DNA from: Streptococcus oralis
GTDB lineage: Bacteria; Bacillota; Bacilli; Lactobacillales; Streptococcaceae
Assembly (NCBI RefSeq): GCF_021497945.1
Contig: NZ_CP046524.1
Coordinates: forward strand, 1,213,501-1,277,500
Reading direction: 5' to 3'
Length of the DNA stretch: 64,000 nucleotides
Below the pieces are notes generated by a model. The model was given only the letters and a program-made list of their open reading frames with translations. It ran no database searches and was not told the DNA's origin. Numbering within the stretch: position 1 is the stretch's first letter; each line of letters starts with the position of its first letter. Position numbers and translations under genes: made by a program. Shown piece by piece: positions 8,809-18,970 of the stretch.

Positions 8809-9615
8809 ATGAGTATTAAACTAATCGCCGTCGATATCGATGGTACTCTGGTTAACAGTAAAAAGGAAATCACTCCTGAAGTCTTTTCTGCCATCCAAGA
8901 TGCCAAACAAGCTGGCGTCAAAGTCGTGATTGCAACTGGCCGCCCTATCGCAGGTGTTGCTAAACTTCTGGACGACTTGCAGTTGAGAGACGAGGGTGAC
9001 TATGTCGTTACCTTCAACGGTGCCCTTGTCCAAGAAACTGCTACTGGCCATGAGATTATCAGCGAATCTTTAGCCTATGAGGACTATCTCGATATGGAAT
9101 TTCTCAGTCGCAAACTCGGTGTCCACATGCACGCTATTACCAAGGACGGTATCTATACTGCCAATCGCAATATCGGAAAATACACAGTGCACGAATCAAC
9201 CCTCGTCAGCATGCCCATCTTCTACCGCACTCCTGAAGAAATGGCTGGCAAGGAAATCGTCAAGTGTATGTTTATCGATGAACCTGAAATACTCGATGCG
9301 GCTATTGAAAAAATCCCAGCAGAATTTTACGAACTATACTCCATCAACAAATCTGCTCCTTTCTACCTTGAACTCCTTAAAAAGAATGTAGACAAGGGTT
9401 CAGCCATTACACACTTAGCTGAAAAACTCGGATTAACCAAAGATGAAACCATGGCGATCGGTGACGAAGAAAATGACCGTACCATGCTCGAAGTCGTTGG
9501 AAACCCCGTTGTTATGGAAAATGGAAATCCAGAACTCAAAAAAATCGCCAAATACATCACCAAGTCTAATGACGAATCCGGCGTTGCCCATGCTATCCGT
9601 ACGTGGGTACTGTAA
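8809..9615 (+). CDS. Cof-type HAD phosphatase
   Basis: A 268-residue HAD-superfamily IIB (Cof/YidA) hydrolase. Motif I is DIDGTLVNS (residues 9-17), followed by VIATGRP, the C2-type cap domain (about 85-190) and motif IV GDEENDRTML. Such enzymes dephosphorylate sugar phosphates and other small phosphoesters with broad specificity. In pneumococcal genomes, as I recall, a HAD gene precedes tRNA-Arg and rplS; here 16 kb of accessory DNA separates them. Confidence 0.9.
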   Translation: MSIKLIAVDIDGTLVNSKKEITPEVFSAIQDAKQAGVKVVIATGRPIAGVAKLLDDLQLRDEGDYVVTFNGALVQETATGHEIISESLAYEDYLDMEFLSRKLGVHMHAITKDGIYTANRNIGKYTVHESTLVSMPIFYRTPEEMAGKEIVKCMFIDEPEILDAAIEKIPAEFYELYSINKSAPFYLELLKKNVDKGSAITHLAEKLGLTKDETMAIGDEENDRTMLEVVGNPVVMENGNPELKKIAKYITKSNDESGVAHAIRTWVL

Positions 9616-9631
9616 AAAGGTAAGAATAGAC

Positions 9632-9657
9632 GAAAACCGCTCAGCAGAGCGGTTTTT
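9632..9657. terminator. Terminator after the HAD phosphatase gene
   Basis: AAAACCGCTC / GAGCGGTTTTT, a near-perfect hairpin with a T-run on the plus strand, 20 bp after the stop codon. It marks the end of the core block before the accessory region. The 170 bp that follows is AT-rich with no clear signals. Confidence 0.85.
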
Positions 9658-9827
9658 AGTATGAACATATCACAATGAGGGTAAATCAATAAATTAAATT
9701 GCAGTTTTACAGTTACTTAAATCTTGAGAGTGCAAAAATAGGTATTGCTTCCTTAATTGTGGTACTGAATTATAATAAATCACCCTCTTTATTTCCATAT
9801 TTTATCTCTTTATAATCTCTTTTAATT

Positions 9828-11597
9828 TTACGATAATTTCATATACAAAGTATAAATAGGAAAGTCTTTATATCTTTCTTTTGTCTCGTTATCCAGTTTA
9901 TTCCAAAACAAATCAGCTTGCGGTTTCGATTTTAATAACACTGATGAACCGAAACAAAGTTCATAGTTATCATTACTATTTACTAAAATATTGCTTAGAA
10001 TCTCCATTTCTTTGCTGTTTAATTTACGAACTCTAGATTTTATTTGAAGGTCATTTATTATAGCTATCTCACTATTTTGGGAGTATTTTAAGTTCCAATT
10101 AGAAAGACATTGTGCCCAATTAAGCAATAACTCTCTTCTAGAAACATCTTCTGCCATGTCAGCAGCAATAACTATTTTTATAATAGTGTTATTAGCATCT
10201 TCAAATTTCAAGTCATTATCAACTAATCTTTGATATGAGGCAATAACCGAATCAAAATTACAATTATCTATTTTTAGCCAATCGTTAGGTTCAAAAACTT
10301 CAAAAATTGAAATATCTGAAGAATCTTTACCCTCACCTCTCCTACACCAGGGAATTTCAGTAAAGATATCAATCATAGTTCCGTTCTTATCTATTGTAAA
10401 ATTATATAAGGCAATAATATGGATATTAGCAATTCTTAGATGAAGTAATTTAGATTCATTATAATCTAAGGCAACCTTCTTCTTTAGAACAAGACCTGAA
10501 TTAAGGATATTTAGATTTTTTTGAGATTGTTTATCAAAGTAGTTTAGATCAAGATCCTTTTGTACACCCATATTTTCCAAGAAGTTAGAAATCTGTCTCA
10601 AATCCTTTATATCGCTATCTAAATTCCGTGAAGTAATATCCGATATTGACTGATTATCTAGTTCTATTTTATTTCCATTGAGATTGAAATATCCTACTCT
10701 TCCTAGCTCTTGAAGTACCTCCGTACACTCCATGGCTTTTGAGAGCATATTAGACCTTGTATAATTAAATTTAAATATTTTTTTATTTACATCAAAGGAC
10801 ATTTTAAAGCATTCACCAAAATGTAGTTGTACACTCCCATCAGGGAATCGATGTCTTTTTACATCTTGAAAAGTAAAATCTCCAATTGTAATAATTAAAT
10901 CAGTTTCCTCGTAAGTTTCGACAACCTTTATTGTATTTTCAAGTGGTATTTCAATACCAGTTAAAGGATCTTTATAATAAATGAAGAGATCGTGTTCTTT
11001 CTGATAGTTAAATATCTCTCCTTTTCCTTGTCCATAAAAATAGAATTTAAGATTATTATCGTCAGAGATATCTTCAACTGAGATACCATCAGTATTTATG
11101 AAGCTATACTGTCTCTGACTATTATTTATAAAATCCACTAACATTGGATACATCTTTTTTTCATCTAGTTTAAATATCTGTATGGACAGTTTCTTACTAT
11201 TTGTAGATTTATTTTTTAATTTACTTTTTTTGAGCAAATCTTTTATAGAAAAAGGAGGCAATGATTTATAATAGATTTCTCGTAAGTCATTATTCTCACT
11301 CAACCAAACTACAAATAAAACTACGCCGCCATTTGATTTATATAATTCTAAATCTCTAGCATCTAATGGAAAGGATTTTAACACATCTTTTTTCTGTCTA
11401 GTGGTTTTAATCTGAACAGGTACTTTACCTAATATTTCGTCTTTCTTCTCACTCGATGATTTAAGAACATGAATTTCTCCATCCCACACTGGAGTTTTAT
11501 CATTTCTATCAAAATAAGATTGAAGTAACTCATGCTTATCTATAAATGTCGACAGATATGAAACACCTAATGTCTCAATTTTTTTATTATTTGCCAA
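9828..11597 (-). CDS. Accessory protein with putative DUF4365/PD-(D/E)XK-like N-terminal domain
   Basis: A 589-residue soluble protein, very AT-rich and unlike its core neighbours. The N-terminus contains WDGEIHVLKS (about residues 38-47) and VPVQIKTTRQ (about 60-70), the acidic...QxK spacing of DUF4365/PD-(D/E)XK nuclease-like domains, followed by LFVVWLS. The remaining 450 residues are not recognised. The start seems to be TTG at 11597 behind GAGGTG. It stands alone between the HAD gene and the first copy of the tRNA-linked repeat, a typical place for a single-gene defence or restriction-like function. That role is inference; no partner methylase or ATPase is nearby. Confidence 0.5.
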   Translation of the reverse strand: MANNKKIETLGVSYLSTFIDKHELLQSYFDRNDKTPVWDGEIHVLKSSSEKKDEILGKVPVQIKTTRQKKDVLKSFPLDARDLELYKSNGGVVLFVVWLSENNDLREIYYKSLPPFSIKDLLKKSKLKNKSTNSKKLSIQIFKLDEKKMYPMLVDFINNSQRQYSFINTDGISVEDISDDNNLKFYFYGQGKGEIFNYQKEHDLFIYYKDPLTGIEIPLENTIKVVETYEETDLIITIGDFTFQDVKRHRFPDGSVQLHFGECFKMSFDVNKKIFKFNYTRSNMLSKAMECTEVLQELGRVGYFNLNGNKIELDNQSISDITSRNLDSDIKDLRQISNFLENMGVQKDLDLNYFDKQSQKNLNILNSGLVLKKKVALDYNESKLLHLRIANIHIIALYNFTIDKNGTMIDIFTEIPWCRRGEGKDSSDISIFEVFEPNDWLKIDNCNFDSVIASYQRLVDNDLKFEDANNTIIKIVIAADMAEDVSRRELLLNWAQCLSNWNLKYSQNSEIAIINDLQIKSRVRKLNSKEMEILSNILVNSNDNYELCFGSSVLLKSKPQADLFWNKLDNETKERYKDFPIYTLYMKLS

Positions 11598-11709
11598 ATC
11601 CGCACCTCGAAAAATAGCTCTATATACTTTATATTATAACATTAACAAAGAAAAACTTATATACTATAATTACAACTATTTAACTTAAACTGAATATTAT
11701 AAACTTAAA

Positions 11710-11899
11710 AAATACTGTTCATTAATAATTACAAAATAAATAGACCAGTTTCCTGATCCACTTTATTCTATATTGGTCACACTTTGGTCAAAGATTCCAA
11801 AAATACTATCCTATCTTAAAAACTAAATTGTGATGATTACCTTTAAACTAACACTTTAAATATTCTTTGTTTTTCTTTACACTTCCCAAAATGCCCCCT
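11710..11899. repeat. tRNA-linked direct repeat, copy A (att-like remnant)
   Basis: Diverged copy of 25555-25765. Shared blocks in order include AATACTGTT, AATAGACCA, TTGGTCAAA-like repeats, TTGTGATGATT, CACTTT and TTCTTTGTTTTTCTTT. It ends in AAAATGCCCCCT (11888-11899), identical to the 12 bases covering the 3' end of tRNA-Arg at 25754-25765; beyond that the copies diverge. It therefore looks like an old attachment site. Together with the 460 bp gap 11598-12057 it contains no gene. Confidence 0.75.
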
Positions 11900-12057
11900 A
11901 TGGATATTATGGAGCCTATTTTGTTGTAGAAAAAAGTCCCATATCATCTATAATGAAAAGCGACTAAACAACTCATTAGAAACTAAATGGAGGCTAAACA
12001 GAACTTATTTTAGAACACTCCATCTTTTCCACTAGGATTTTCAAGAATTAAACAATA

Positions 12058-13059
12058 CTAGAAACTCTGTCTCCTAACAAATTTAGGAGAAACTTCAACA
12101 GATGTGACACTTTCCCCTTTAATAATTGCTAAAACACCTTCTATCATTTTTTGGGCTAACATAGCATAATTAGGAGAAATAGTAGACAGAGCTGGAGTAT
12201 AATATTGCGAAATAGGAATATTATCGAATCCAATTATTGAAATATCATCAGGAATGGTAATCCCCTTCTCATAGCACGCACGAATCAGCCCTTGAACCTT
12301 CTCATCCCCAGAAACAAATATCATATCCGGATGATTTTGATTAGATAAATTATTTATTGCATATGAATAAACTGAATCAATTGTAGTTAAGCCATAAATA
12401 ACTTGCAAATCCATTAAATAATTTTTATCAGTCAAAAAAGTACGAATACCTTTTTCACGATCCTTATTAACAAGAGATTCCCCTCCCATAAGTAACAACA
12501 TACTTTTAATATTCTCTTTTGTTACTAATTCCATCATATCATAAGTGGCTTGAAAATTGTTATTAGATACATAAACAACATCAGGTGTTCGAGATTCTCC
12601 AAAAACTATAAAAGGCATATTATTCTTCTGTAAATAATTAATCCGAATATCGTCTTTACTTTCATAAAATACTATTACTCCATCTATTAAGCTTCCTGTA
12701 CTTGAAATTATTGAATTCCTAATCGTATCTTCTTCACCAAAGTATTCAACAATAGCGTTTACACCAAACTCTTTACAAGTTTGTAGAACTCTATCTAGTA
12801 AAGTTTGAAACCAAATCAAGGGAAAAGAATCAATCTTTTTAACGGAAATCAAAATATTTGTAGTTTCTTTCTTAGTCAAATTTTTTGCATATGCATTTGG
12901 AACATACGACAACTCATCAATGACTTTTTGAATAGCTCGATAAGTTTCTTCTTTTACCTTTTCACCACCGTTAATAACACGTGAAACAGTTTTTGGAGAA
13001 AAACCTGATAAATTCGCAATATCATAAATAGTTACCTTTTTACCGTTTAAATTTTTCAC
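12058..13059 (-). CDS. LacI/GalR-family transcriptional regulator
   Basis: A 333-residue regulator with the LacI headpiece at the N-terminus (VTIYDIANLSGFSPKTVSRVINGGEKV, then ELSYVPNAYAKNL hinge) and a periplasmic-binding-like effector domain (ISIIGFDNIPISQYYTPALSTI). The start is GTG at 13059 behind GGAGGACTAAA. Its own promoter is probably the TATAAT near 13100. It is the last gene of the accessory locus, and is the obvious candidate to bind the two TGACA-N4-TGTCA operators at 18971-18988 and 25341-25358. Effector unknown; a sugar or sugar phosphate is expected for the family. Confidence 0.88.
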   Translation of the reverse strand: MKNLNGKKVTIYDIANLSGFSPKTVSRVINGGEKVKEETYRAIQKVIDELSYVPNAYAKNLTKKETTNILISVKKIDSFPLIWFQTLLDRVLQTCKEFGVNAIVEYFGEEDTIRNSIISSTGSLIDGVIVFYESKDDIRINYLQKNNMPFIVFGESRTPDVVYVSNNNFQATYDMMELVTKENIKSMLLLMGGESLVNKDREKGIRTFLTDKNYLMDLQVIYGLTTIDSVYSYAINNLSNQNHPDMIFVSGDEKVQGLIRACYEKGITIPDDISIIGFDNIPISQYYTPALSTISPNYAMLAQKMIEGVLAIIKGESVTSVEVSPKFVRRQSF

Positions 13060-13188
13060 TTTAGTCCTCCATTTATGATTTATCTAATATCATTATACAA
13101 TATTTACTTTTTTTAACAAGAGAATTTAGTAAAACATTTTAATGTATCTTAACAAAAACTTTAATTTCAAAATTTTCTATTTTATACT

Positions 13189-13551
13189 CTATTCTTCCGA
13201 TTCAAAAAAATAACATTGACAATTAAAATTTTTATTCTTTACAATTTTTTCTACTTCACAACTGATAAACTTGTATGAAAATAACTTACCACGAAAATAT
13301 AAAAAATCATTTTCGGTAAAATCCATTGAAACTATAAAAGTATCTAATAACATTTGGACATAGCAGTCTAAGATCGGAATAATCTTTTCCTTAACAATAA
13401 CTTTTGCTAATATATCATCAGCTGGTAAAGAAGACGAAAATACAATTTCACAAATATCATGAAAAGAATGAAATCTATATACTTGCACTAAAGAATTATA
13501 TTCAAAATACGTTATTCTTCCACAGTCAAAATTAATATTATATACCTTCAT
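13189..13551 (-). CDS. Hypothetical protein, 120 aa
   Basis: Not recognised. A 120-residue soluble protein rich in aromatic residues with alternating beta-like stretches and two cysteines near the C-terminus (FNCQCYFFESEE). It is preceded by its own promoter: TTGACT, 17 bp, TATAAG (about 13584-13556), downstream of the terminator that ends the mgtC-containing operon. It therefore belongs neither to that operon nor to the lacI transcript with certainty. AT content resembles the rest of the locus. Confidence 0.6.
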   Translation of the reverse strand: MKVYNINFDCGRITYFEYNSLVQVYRFHSFHDICEIVFSSSLPADDILAKVIVKEKIIPILDCYVQMLLDTFIVSMDFTENDFLYFRGKLFSYKFISCEVEKIVKNKNFNCQCYFFESEE

Positions 13552-13603
13552 TTATGTTTATCCTTATACTTTGCAAATAATTTCGAGTCAATTATCACCT
13601 AAA

Positions 13604-13637
13604 AAACAAAGGGGCAAGAATAACTGCCCCTTTGTTT
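13604..13637. terminator. Terminator after the mgtC-like gene
   Basis: AAACAAAGGGGCA pairs perfectly with TGCCCCTTTGTTT across an 8 nt loop; the T-run serves the minus strand after the stop codon at 13646 and also has Ts on the plus strand. Confidence 0.85.
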
Positions 13638-13645
13638 ATTCTATA

Positions 13646-14356
13646 TCAACTAACTTCTTCGACATAAATAACACCAACAATATTTGCTATTTCTTCCATT
13701 AGTTTAAGATGTTCAAACTTACCTGAAAGTTCTAGAGTCATAAATGATGCTATTCTTTTGTCTGGAACATCAAAATATTCAATTCTTTCAGAATTAACAT
13801 CTCCAAAAGCAGTTCTTGAATCATTCAATCGAATTCCATTTTCTGCACAATAAACTAATACTCGATTATATGCCTCAGTAGATTTAACTACAATATATAA
13901 TTCAATAACTTTTGAACGACTTTGCAGATATTTTTTTAAAGGCTGAAACATAGAAATCACACTCCACACAGAAATAGCTACTAACAGAGCACCTTCATAA
14001 AAACCTACTCCAATAGCTAAACCTATTCCTGCAGAAGCCCAGATTCCTGCTGCAGTTGTCAGACCAGTAACCTTCTTTTTATCTGTGATAAGAATTGTTC
14101 CAGCTCCAAGAAAACCAACACCAGAAATAACTTGAGCACCTAAACGTGTCGGATCTCCTGTTCCAAACTTATAAGATACAAATTCATTAGTCATCATAAT
14201 CAAACAAGCAGCCATACAAACGATACTATGTGTACGAATACCTGCTGGTTGAGATTTACTTCCTCTTTCTAAGCCAATAATACTTCCAATGACCAAAGAT
14301 AACACGACTCTAATAATAATTTCAATGTATGATAGTCCAATGCTGGATGATTGCAT
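13646..14356 (-). CDS. MgtC/SapB-family membrane protein
   Basis: A 236-residue protein with four to five N-terminal membrane helices bearing the MgtC signature GLERGSKSQPAGIRTHSIVC (about residues 25-45) and GVGFLGAGTI, followed by a cytosolic ACT-like C-terminal domain from about residue 145. MgtC proteins are linked to Mg2+ or phosphate homeostasis and virulence in other bacteria rather than acting as plain transporters. It is the last gene of the ABC-importer operon, starting 2 bp before the permease stop, and could help balance phosphate or divalent cations when the importer is active. That role is inference. Confidence 0.85.
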   Translation of the reverse strand: MQSSSIGLSYIEIIIRVVLSLVIGSIIGLERGSKSQPAGIRTHSIVCMAACLIMMTNEFVSYKFGTGDPTRLGAQVISGVGFLGAGTILITDKKKVTGLTTAAGIWASAGIGLAIGVGFYEGALLVAISVWSVISMFQPLKKYLQSRSKVIELYIVVKSTEAYNRVLVYCAENGIRLNDSRTAFGDVNSERIEYFDVPDKRIASFMTLELSGKFEHLKLMEEIANIVGVIYVEEVS

Positions 14357-14358
14357 TA

Positions 14359-16050
14359 CTATTTCCTTTTCTTACCACGCGGTCTCTGTGTGAAGTACAA
14401 TACAGTTCCTGAAATAATCATTAGAACAATTGTATAAACAAATACAAGAGCTTGTGCATTAGATGTTGCTGTTTCATCACCTGCAGAACGAATCGTAATA
14501 CCTAATGGTTGAGCCAATGGATGATAAAGGAATACAGATAAATCGAAATCGGTCAATAAAGAGTTAAAGTTGAGTGCGATAACAGAAAGAACTACCGGCA
14601 AGATGAAAGGAATAATAACCTTCATCATTGTGTAAAATGGTGAAGCCCCCATACTTCTAGCAGCATCCTCCATCTCATCATCAACACTAAATAAGATTGC
14701 ACGCACCATTCTATAAGAGAATGGAATTTTTACAACAATATAAGCGATTAGCAAAATTACTAAACTACCAACTAGAATCTGGTTAAAGACTAAAAGTTGA
14801 GGTTGGTTGAAAGTGAACAATAAACTAACTGCTAGAAGTGTACTTGGTAATAGCCAAGGAAGAAGAGCTCCGTATTCGAACAAGAAATCAAATCGAGCTT
14901 TATGTTTACGAACTACTCGCGCAAACACAACAGCAAGAACTGTTGCAGTAGTTGCAGCAATAATAGAGTATATAAAGCTGACTAAGAATGGAGAGAACGC
15001 AGCACTATTACTAAAGAATAACTTATAATTATCTAAAGTAAAGTTTGATAATGATAAGTTTCCTGTCTGTATTGCAACTGGGTCAGTAAATGAATACAAT
15101 ACAATGAAAATCAATGGTAACATGAAAACAGTGAACAAAGCATAAGCAACAATATGTGCAATGATATTCCATGGTTTAGATGTGATTTTTTGTTTTTTCA
15201 AAGGTGCTTTCGTTTTAGAAATAGAAATATAATTTCCGCCTTTTTCGATCTTGTTCATAATAGTAAGCAAAATCGTAGTGGCAACACCCAAAATAATTGC
15301 TAGAAAGGCGGCTAAGTCACGAGAATTTCCCATTCCAGCAAAAGTTATGATCATTGGGTTAATAGTTTGGAATTCTTTCCCACCAACAATCATAGGTGCT
15401 GCTACTGCTGATAACCCACTTAGAAAAACCATAATTGTCAGAGCGAATAAAGTAGGAATAAGAGTTGGCAATACTACTTTTCTAAACACTGTAAATGGTT
15501 TTGCACCCATATTACGTGCAGCTTCAATAGTATGATAGTCTACACTACGAATTGTATTAGTTAGGAATAAGGTGTGATTAGCAGTACCAGAAAATGTCAT
15601 AATAAATAGAACTGCACCATAACCAATAAACCAGTTAGGATCTAAAGATGGAATAATACCTTGTAAAAATTTGGTAATCATTCCATATGGTCCATAAACG
15701 AATTTATAACCAGTAGCCAAAACTACTCCACCGTAGATTAGTGACGTCATGTATCCTAGTTTTAATATTTTAGCTCCTTTAATATCAAAATATTCTGTAA
15801 ACAATACACAAAGTACACCAACAACATTAACAGTTATAATTAGTGAGAATGCTAACTTAAAACTGTTCATAATACTCTGAATCGCACGTTGAGATTTAAG
15901 AGCTCGTTGTACGACATCAAGTGAAAACTCCCCACCTTTCACAAATACATTAACTACTAAATCAAAGTTTGGATAAATGATGAAAGTTACCAAGAACCAG
16001 ATTAAGCCTAAACGAATGAGCCAATCTTTCCAATTTAATTTATGACGCAT
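14359..16050 (-). CDS. ABC importer permease, fused two-domain type
   Basis: A 563-residue membrane protein made of two homologous permease halves (about 12 membrane segments). Each half has an EAA loop: [20 protein letters not shown] near residue 180 and [20 protein letters not shown] near residue 465. This fused layout is found in Fe3+ (FbpB-like), thiamine and phosphonate/organophosphate (PhnU-like) importers. It lies between the ATPase and mgtC-like genes. Substrate cannot be read from the sequence; neighbours suggest a phosphorylated compound. Confidence 0.85.
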   Translation of the reverse strand: MRHKLNWKDWLIRLGLIWFLVTFIIYPNFDLVVNVFVKGGEFSLDVVQRALKSQRAIQSIMNSFKLAFSLIITVNVVGVLCVLFTEYFDIKGAKILKLGYMTSLIYGGVVLATGYKFVYGPYGMITKFLQGIIPSLDPNWFIGYGAVLFIMTFSGTANHTLFLTNTIRSVDYHTIEAARNMGAKPFTVFRKVVLPTLIPTLFALTIMVFLSGLSAVAAPMIVGGKEFQTINPMIITFAGMGNSRDLAAFLAIILGVATTILLTIMNKIEKGGNYISISKTKAPLKKQKITSKPWNIIAHIVAYALFTVFMLPLIFIVLYSFTDPVAIQTGNLSLSNFTLDNYKLFFSNSAAFSPFLVSFIYSIIAATTATVLAVVFARVVRKHKARFDFLFEYGALLPWLLPSTLLAVSLLFTFNQPQLLVFNQILVGSLVILLIAYIVVKIPFSYRMVRAILFSVDDEMEDAARSMGASPFYTMMKVIIPFILPVVLSVIALNFNSLLTDFDLSVFLYHPLAQPLGITIRSAGDETATSNAQALVFVYTIVLMIISGTVLYFTQRPRGKKRK

Positions 16051-16061
16051 ACTGCACCTCC

Positions 16062-17072
16062 TTAAAATTGCAGAACGTCTGATGGTGTGATAAATAATTC
16101 CACACTTTCTCCGACAGATCTAATAGCTGACTGACTATCGATACTTGTTACATTAAGAATTTGATTTTCAGATACCTGAACAGTATAGTGAATTGTAACT
16201 CCTGAAAATTCCACATCAATAATTGAACCTTTTAAGACAAAATCCTGATCCGTTTCACGTTTGAAGCGAACTTTTTCTAAACGAATGTAACCTTTTTTAT
16301 CTTCCAAAAGAACATGAGCATTATTTAGAAGAATTCCGTGAACAGTTTCATCTGTAAGTACGTTAATGTCTCCAATGAAATCACATACAAATTCTGTTTG
16401 AGAATTATGATAAATTTCTACTGGTGTTCCCACTTGTTCAATAAAACCATTATTAAAAACAGCAATCCTATCAGATAGCGTTAACGCTTCCTCTTGGTCA
16501 TGTGTAACATATAGAGTCGTAATTCCCAATTCTTTTTGAAGACGTTTCAACTCTTTTCTCAAATCCACACGTAATTTTGCATCTAGGTTTGACAAGGGTT
16601 CATCCAAACATAGGATTTTAGGTTCCAGAACAAGAGCACGAGCTAAAGCTACACGCTGCTGTTGTCCTCCAGATAATTCTGAAACGTTACGTTGCAATTG
16701 TTGATCTGAAATCTTAATTTTAGCAGCCACTGCAGAAACCTTGGCTTTAATAACATCTGGAGCAACTTTTTTAACCTTTAGACCGAATGCAATATTATCA
16801 AAAACTGTCATTGTTGGAAATAGTGCGTAAGATTGGAATACGATCCCGATTCCACGTTTTTCTGGCTCCATATGAGTAACATCTTTCCCATTAACCTCAA
16901 TGCTTCCAGATGAAGGGTCTAAAAAACCTACCAAAGCTCTCAAAGTTGTTGATTTACCGCATCCAGATGGTCCAAGGAAGGTAAAGAATTCTCCTTCCTT
17001 AATATCTAAATTTAGATTATCAATCGCGATAAAATCACCGTATTTAATTTGAATGTTATCAAATTTAATCAT
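16062..17072 (-). CDS. ABC importer ATP-binding protein (CUT1/Fbp-type)
   Basis: A 336-residue ATPase with Walker [11 protein letters not shown] (about residues 35-44), Q-loop [12 protein letters not shown], signature [15 protein letters not shown] and Walker [16 protein letters not shown], followed by a C-terminal TOBE/OB-like domain (from about 240). The TOBE extension is typical of iron, sulfate, spermidine, sugar and phosphonate importers. It is separated from the upstream lipoprotein gene by a hairpin that may reduce its expression relative to the binding protein. Confidence 0.9.
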   Translation of the reverse strand: MIKFDNIQIKYGDFIAIDNLNLDIKEGEFFTFLGPSGCGKSTTLRALVGFLDPSSGSIEVNGKDVTHMEPEKRGIGIVFQSYALFPTMTVFDNIAFGLKVKKVAPDVIKAKVSAVAAKIKISDQQLQRNVSELSGGQQQRVALARALVLEPKILCLDEPLSNLDAKLRVDLRKELKRLQKELGITTLYVTHDQEEALTLSDRIAVFNNGFIEQVGTPVEIYHNSQTEFVCDFIGDINVLTDETVHGILLNNAHVLLEDKKGYIRLEKVRFKRETDQDFVLKGSIIDVEFSGVTIHYTVQVSENQILNVTSIDSQSAIRSVGESVELFITPSDVLQF

Positions 17073-17099
17073 ATTACTAACTTCCTTTACTTATAAATG

Positions 17100-17148
17100 A
17101 AAAGTCTCTCTTAATTTCTCATGTAGGTTTAGAAACTTTAGAGAGACC
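17100..17148 (-). terminator. Attenuating stem-loop between binding protein and ATPase
   Basis: GTCTCTCT and AGAGAGAC (17140-17147 and 17104-17111) form an 8 bp stem followed by TTTTCATTT on the minus strand. Such stem-loops commonly lower expression of importer ATPase and permease relative to the binding protein. Confidence 0.55.
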
Positions 17149-17175
17149 TGGAATTTTAAAATTTACACTTATGTC

Positions 17176-18255
17176 CTATTTTACATATTCTAGTTCAGCT
17201 TTTTCAACCCATTCATCCAAATGTTTTCCAACAGCTTCCCAATCAATACTTTGCGGTTTCACTTGATCAACAAATTTCTTAGTAGCTTCTGGTAACTCTT
17301 TCACTGCCTCAGTATTTGCAGGAATAGAACCAAAGTTTTTGCTGTACTCTACTTGAATTTCTGTTTGACCAAACCAATCAATAAATTCTTTAGCTAAAGC
17401 TTGTTTCTTACTAGTATTCAAAATCATTGTTTGTTCAGTTACAAACGGAACACCAATTTCAGGAGACATTACTTTAAATACAACATTTTGTTCTTTTTGT
17501 CCAACTAATGCACCAGAACCCCACATCATACCGTACTGGATTGGGTCATCCTTATCTAACATTTTAACAATTGAACTTTCACCCTTTTGAAGAGTGTACG
17601 CATTTTCCAAATATTCTTTAGCTGCTTGCCAACCTTTTTCAGAAACGCCTAATTCTCCTTTATCATCGAGATAGCGAACAAGGATACTTGCCAAGATCGC
17701 ACGCCCTGTTCCCCCTGAAAGTCCAGAAATTGAATATTTACCTTTATATTTGCTGCCTAACTCAGTCCAATCTTTAGGCATTTCAGTAACATCAGGAGCA
17801 CCAATCAAGACCAATGGCTGAACAATTACAGGATTGTAGTAGTTATCTTTATCTGATAGAGATTGGTCAATTTTATCTAACCATTTAGGTTTGTACTGTA
17901 CCAATAATTTTTGATCTCTAATTTTATTTGAATCAACAGCTCCAATACCAAATACCATATCAGCTACTGCATTATTTTTTTCAGCAATAACACGATCGGC
18001 CAACTGAGCACCTGGAATGTCAACCATTTTAATATTGAAACCAGCTTCTTTAGCCTTAGCAGTTAACCAATCCCCACGTCCGTTTGAAACAGAGTTAGAA
18101 TAAATTACTAATTCTTGGCTCTTGTCAGCTTTTTCTTCTGATTGAGGTGTATCGCTCGAAGAATTTGATGAATTAGTTGAACCACCTGAACATGCTGCCA
18201 ATGTTGTAACCGCAACCCCTGTAGCTAAAAACGATAATAATTTAGATTTTTTCAT
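17176..18255 (-). CDS. ABC importer substrate-binding lipoprotein
   Basis: A 359-residue extracellular solute-binding protein. Residues 1-22 form a lipoprotein signal with lipobox LAAC and a Ser/Asn-rich linker follows. The body (ELVIYSNSVSNGRGDWLTAKAKEAGFNIKMVDI...GDVADMVFG-like pattern) fits the family-1/type-2 binding proteins that include Fe3+ and 2-aminoethylphosphonate binding proteins. No Tyr-pair of the FutA/FbpA iron site is evident at the end. It is the second gene of the operon starting at 18949. Substrate unknown; a phosphorylated small molecule is my working idea. Confidence 0.85.
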   Translation of the reverse strand: MKKSKLLSFLATGVAVTTLAACSGGSTNSSNSSSDTPQSEEKADKSQELVIYSNSVSNGRGDWLTAKAKEAGFNIKMVDIPGAQLADRVIAEKNNAVADMVFGIGAVDSNKIRDQKLLVQYKPKWLDKIDQSLSDKDNYYNPVIVQPLVLIGAPDVTEMPKDWTELGSKYKGKYSISGLSGGTGRAILASILVRYLDDKGELGVSEKGWQAAKEYLENAYTLQKGESSIVKMLDKDDPIQYGMMWGSGALVGQKEQNVVFKVMSPEIGVPFVTEQTMILNTSKKQALAKEFIDWFGQTEIQVEYSKNFGSIPANTEAVKELPEATKKFVDQVKPQSIDWEAVGKHLDEWVEKAELEYVK

Positions 18256-18292
18256 ATGAAATCTCCTTTTTATTTTTAATTATAATTTTATT

Positions 18293-18949
18293 TTAAAATT
18301 TTTCACAATATGGAACAAAACGTCTCATATCTTCAAATACTGTGTAATCGATACGATTTACTGTAATGACAGGAATCTTTTCAAGCAGAACTTCCGTTAA
18401 TTCCTTTTTCACTTTAGTAAACTCTTCATTTTCTTCTTCAGTTAATGGAACTCGAAGATATCCAATTGAGATATGGAATTGATAGCGATCATGATTAGGG
18501 AATCGAACACCTGCTTTTTCTGAAACATACGTTCTAATTTCTTCTAATCGTTTAGCTGATTTTTCATCTGCTGGTTCAACTAAAATGTTTTGATTGCCCA
18601 TTTCAGTCACACGCATATGAATCTCTTCGTTTAGTAATGGGAAGATTTCTAGTTGCTTAGCAAAGTAATCATGAATTTCTTGTAATGGTGTATCTAGTGG
18701 TAGATGACTACTCCAAAATTCAGACTCACGATTTTCGTGACAAAGTAACTCTATTACTGTCATATGAATAGAATCTCTTGGAGTTAATGTAAATTTATCT
18801 ATAAATGGCAACTCTCTATAACGTGATTGAATGATATCAACAACTTCCATCAAATCTGAATTAGTATAAAGATTTGCAACAACTGTATTCCCTGGGAAAT
18901 GATTGAATTCCCCGTTCTCTTTGAACTTAATTTTTGTTAAGTTTTTCAT
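18293..18949 (-). CDS. DUF1868-type 2H phosphoesterase
   Basis: A 218-residue protein with two histidine motifs, HMT (H62) and HIS (H159, in YQFHISIGYL), diagnostic of 2H phosphoesterases. Family members hydrolyse 2',3'-cyclic phosphates, cyclic phosphodiesters or related bonds. The start at 18949 (MKNLTKIKF) is chosen because it follows AGAAGG; an upstream in-frame ATG would run through the operator. It is the first gene of the importer operon, implying that the imported substrate or its product carries a cyclic phosphate or phosphodiester. Confidence 0.8.
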   Translation of the reverse strand: MKNLTKIKFKENGEFNHFPGNTVVANLYTNSDLMEVVDIIQSRYRELPFIDKFTLTPRDSIHMTVIELLCHENRESEFWSSHLPLDTPLQEIHDYFAKQLEIFPLLNEEIHMRVTEMGNQNILVEPADEKSAKRLEEIRTYVSEKAGVRFPNHDRYQFHISIGYLRVPLTEEENEEFTKVKKELTEVLLEKIPVITVNRIDYTVFEDMRRFVPYCEKF

Positions 18950-18970
18950 AAAAAGACCTTCTTTTTTATT

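Noticed and set aside
9828..11597. Full restriction-modification system
   Set aside because: No methyltransferase, specificity subunit or helicase is encoded beside the gene.
11900..12057. Possible relic of an insertion sequence (TATAATGAAAAGCGAC, ATGGAGGC)
   Set aside because: No inverted repeats and no transposase fragment could be read; too little to name an IS.
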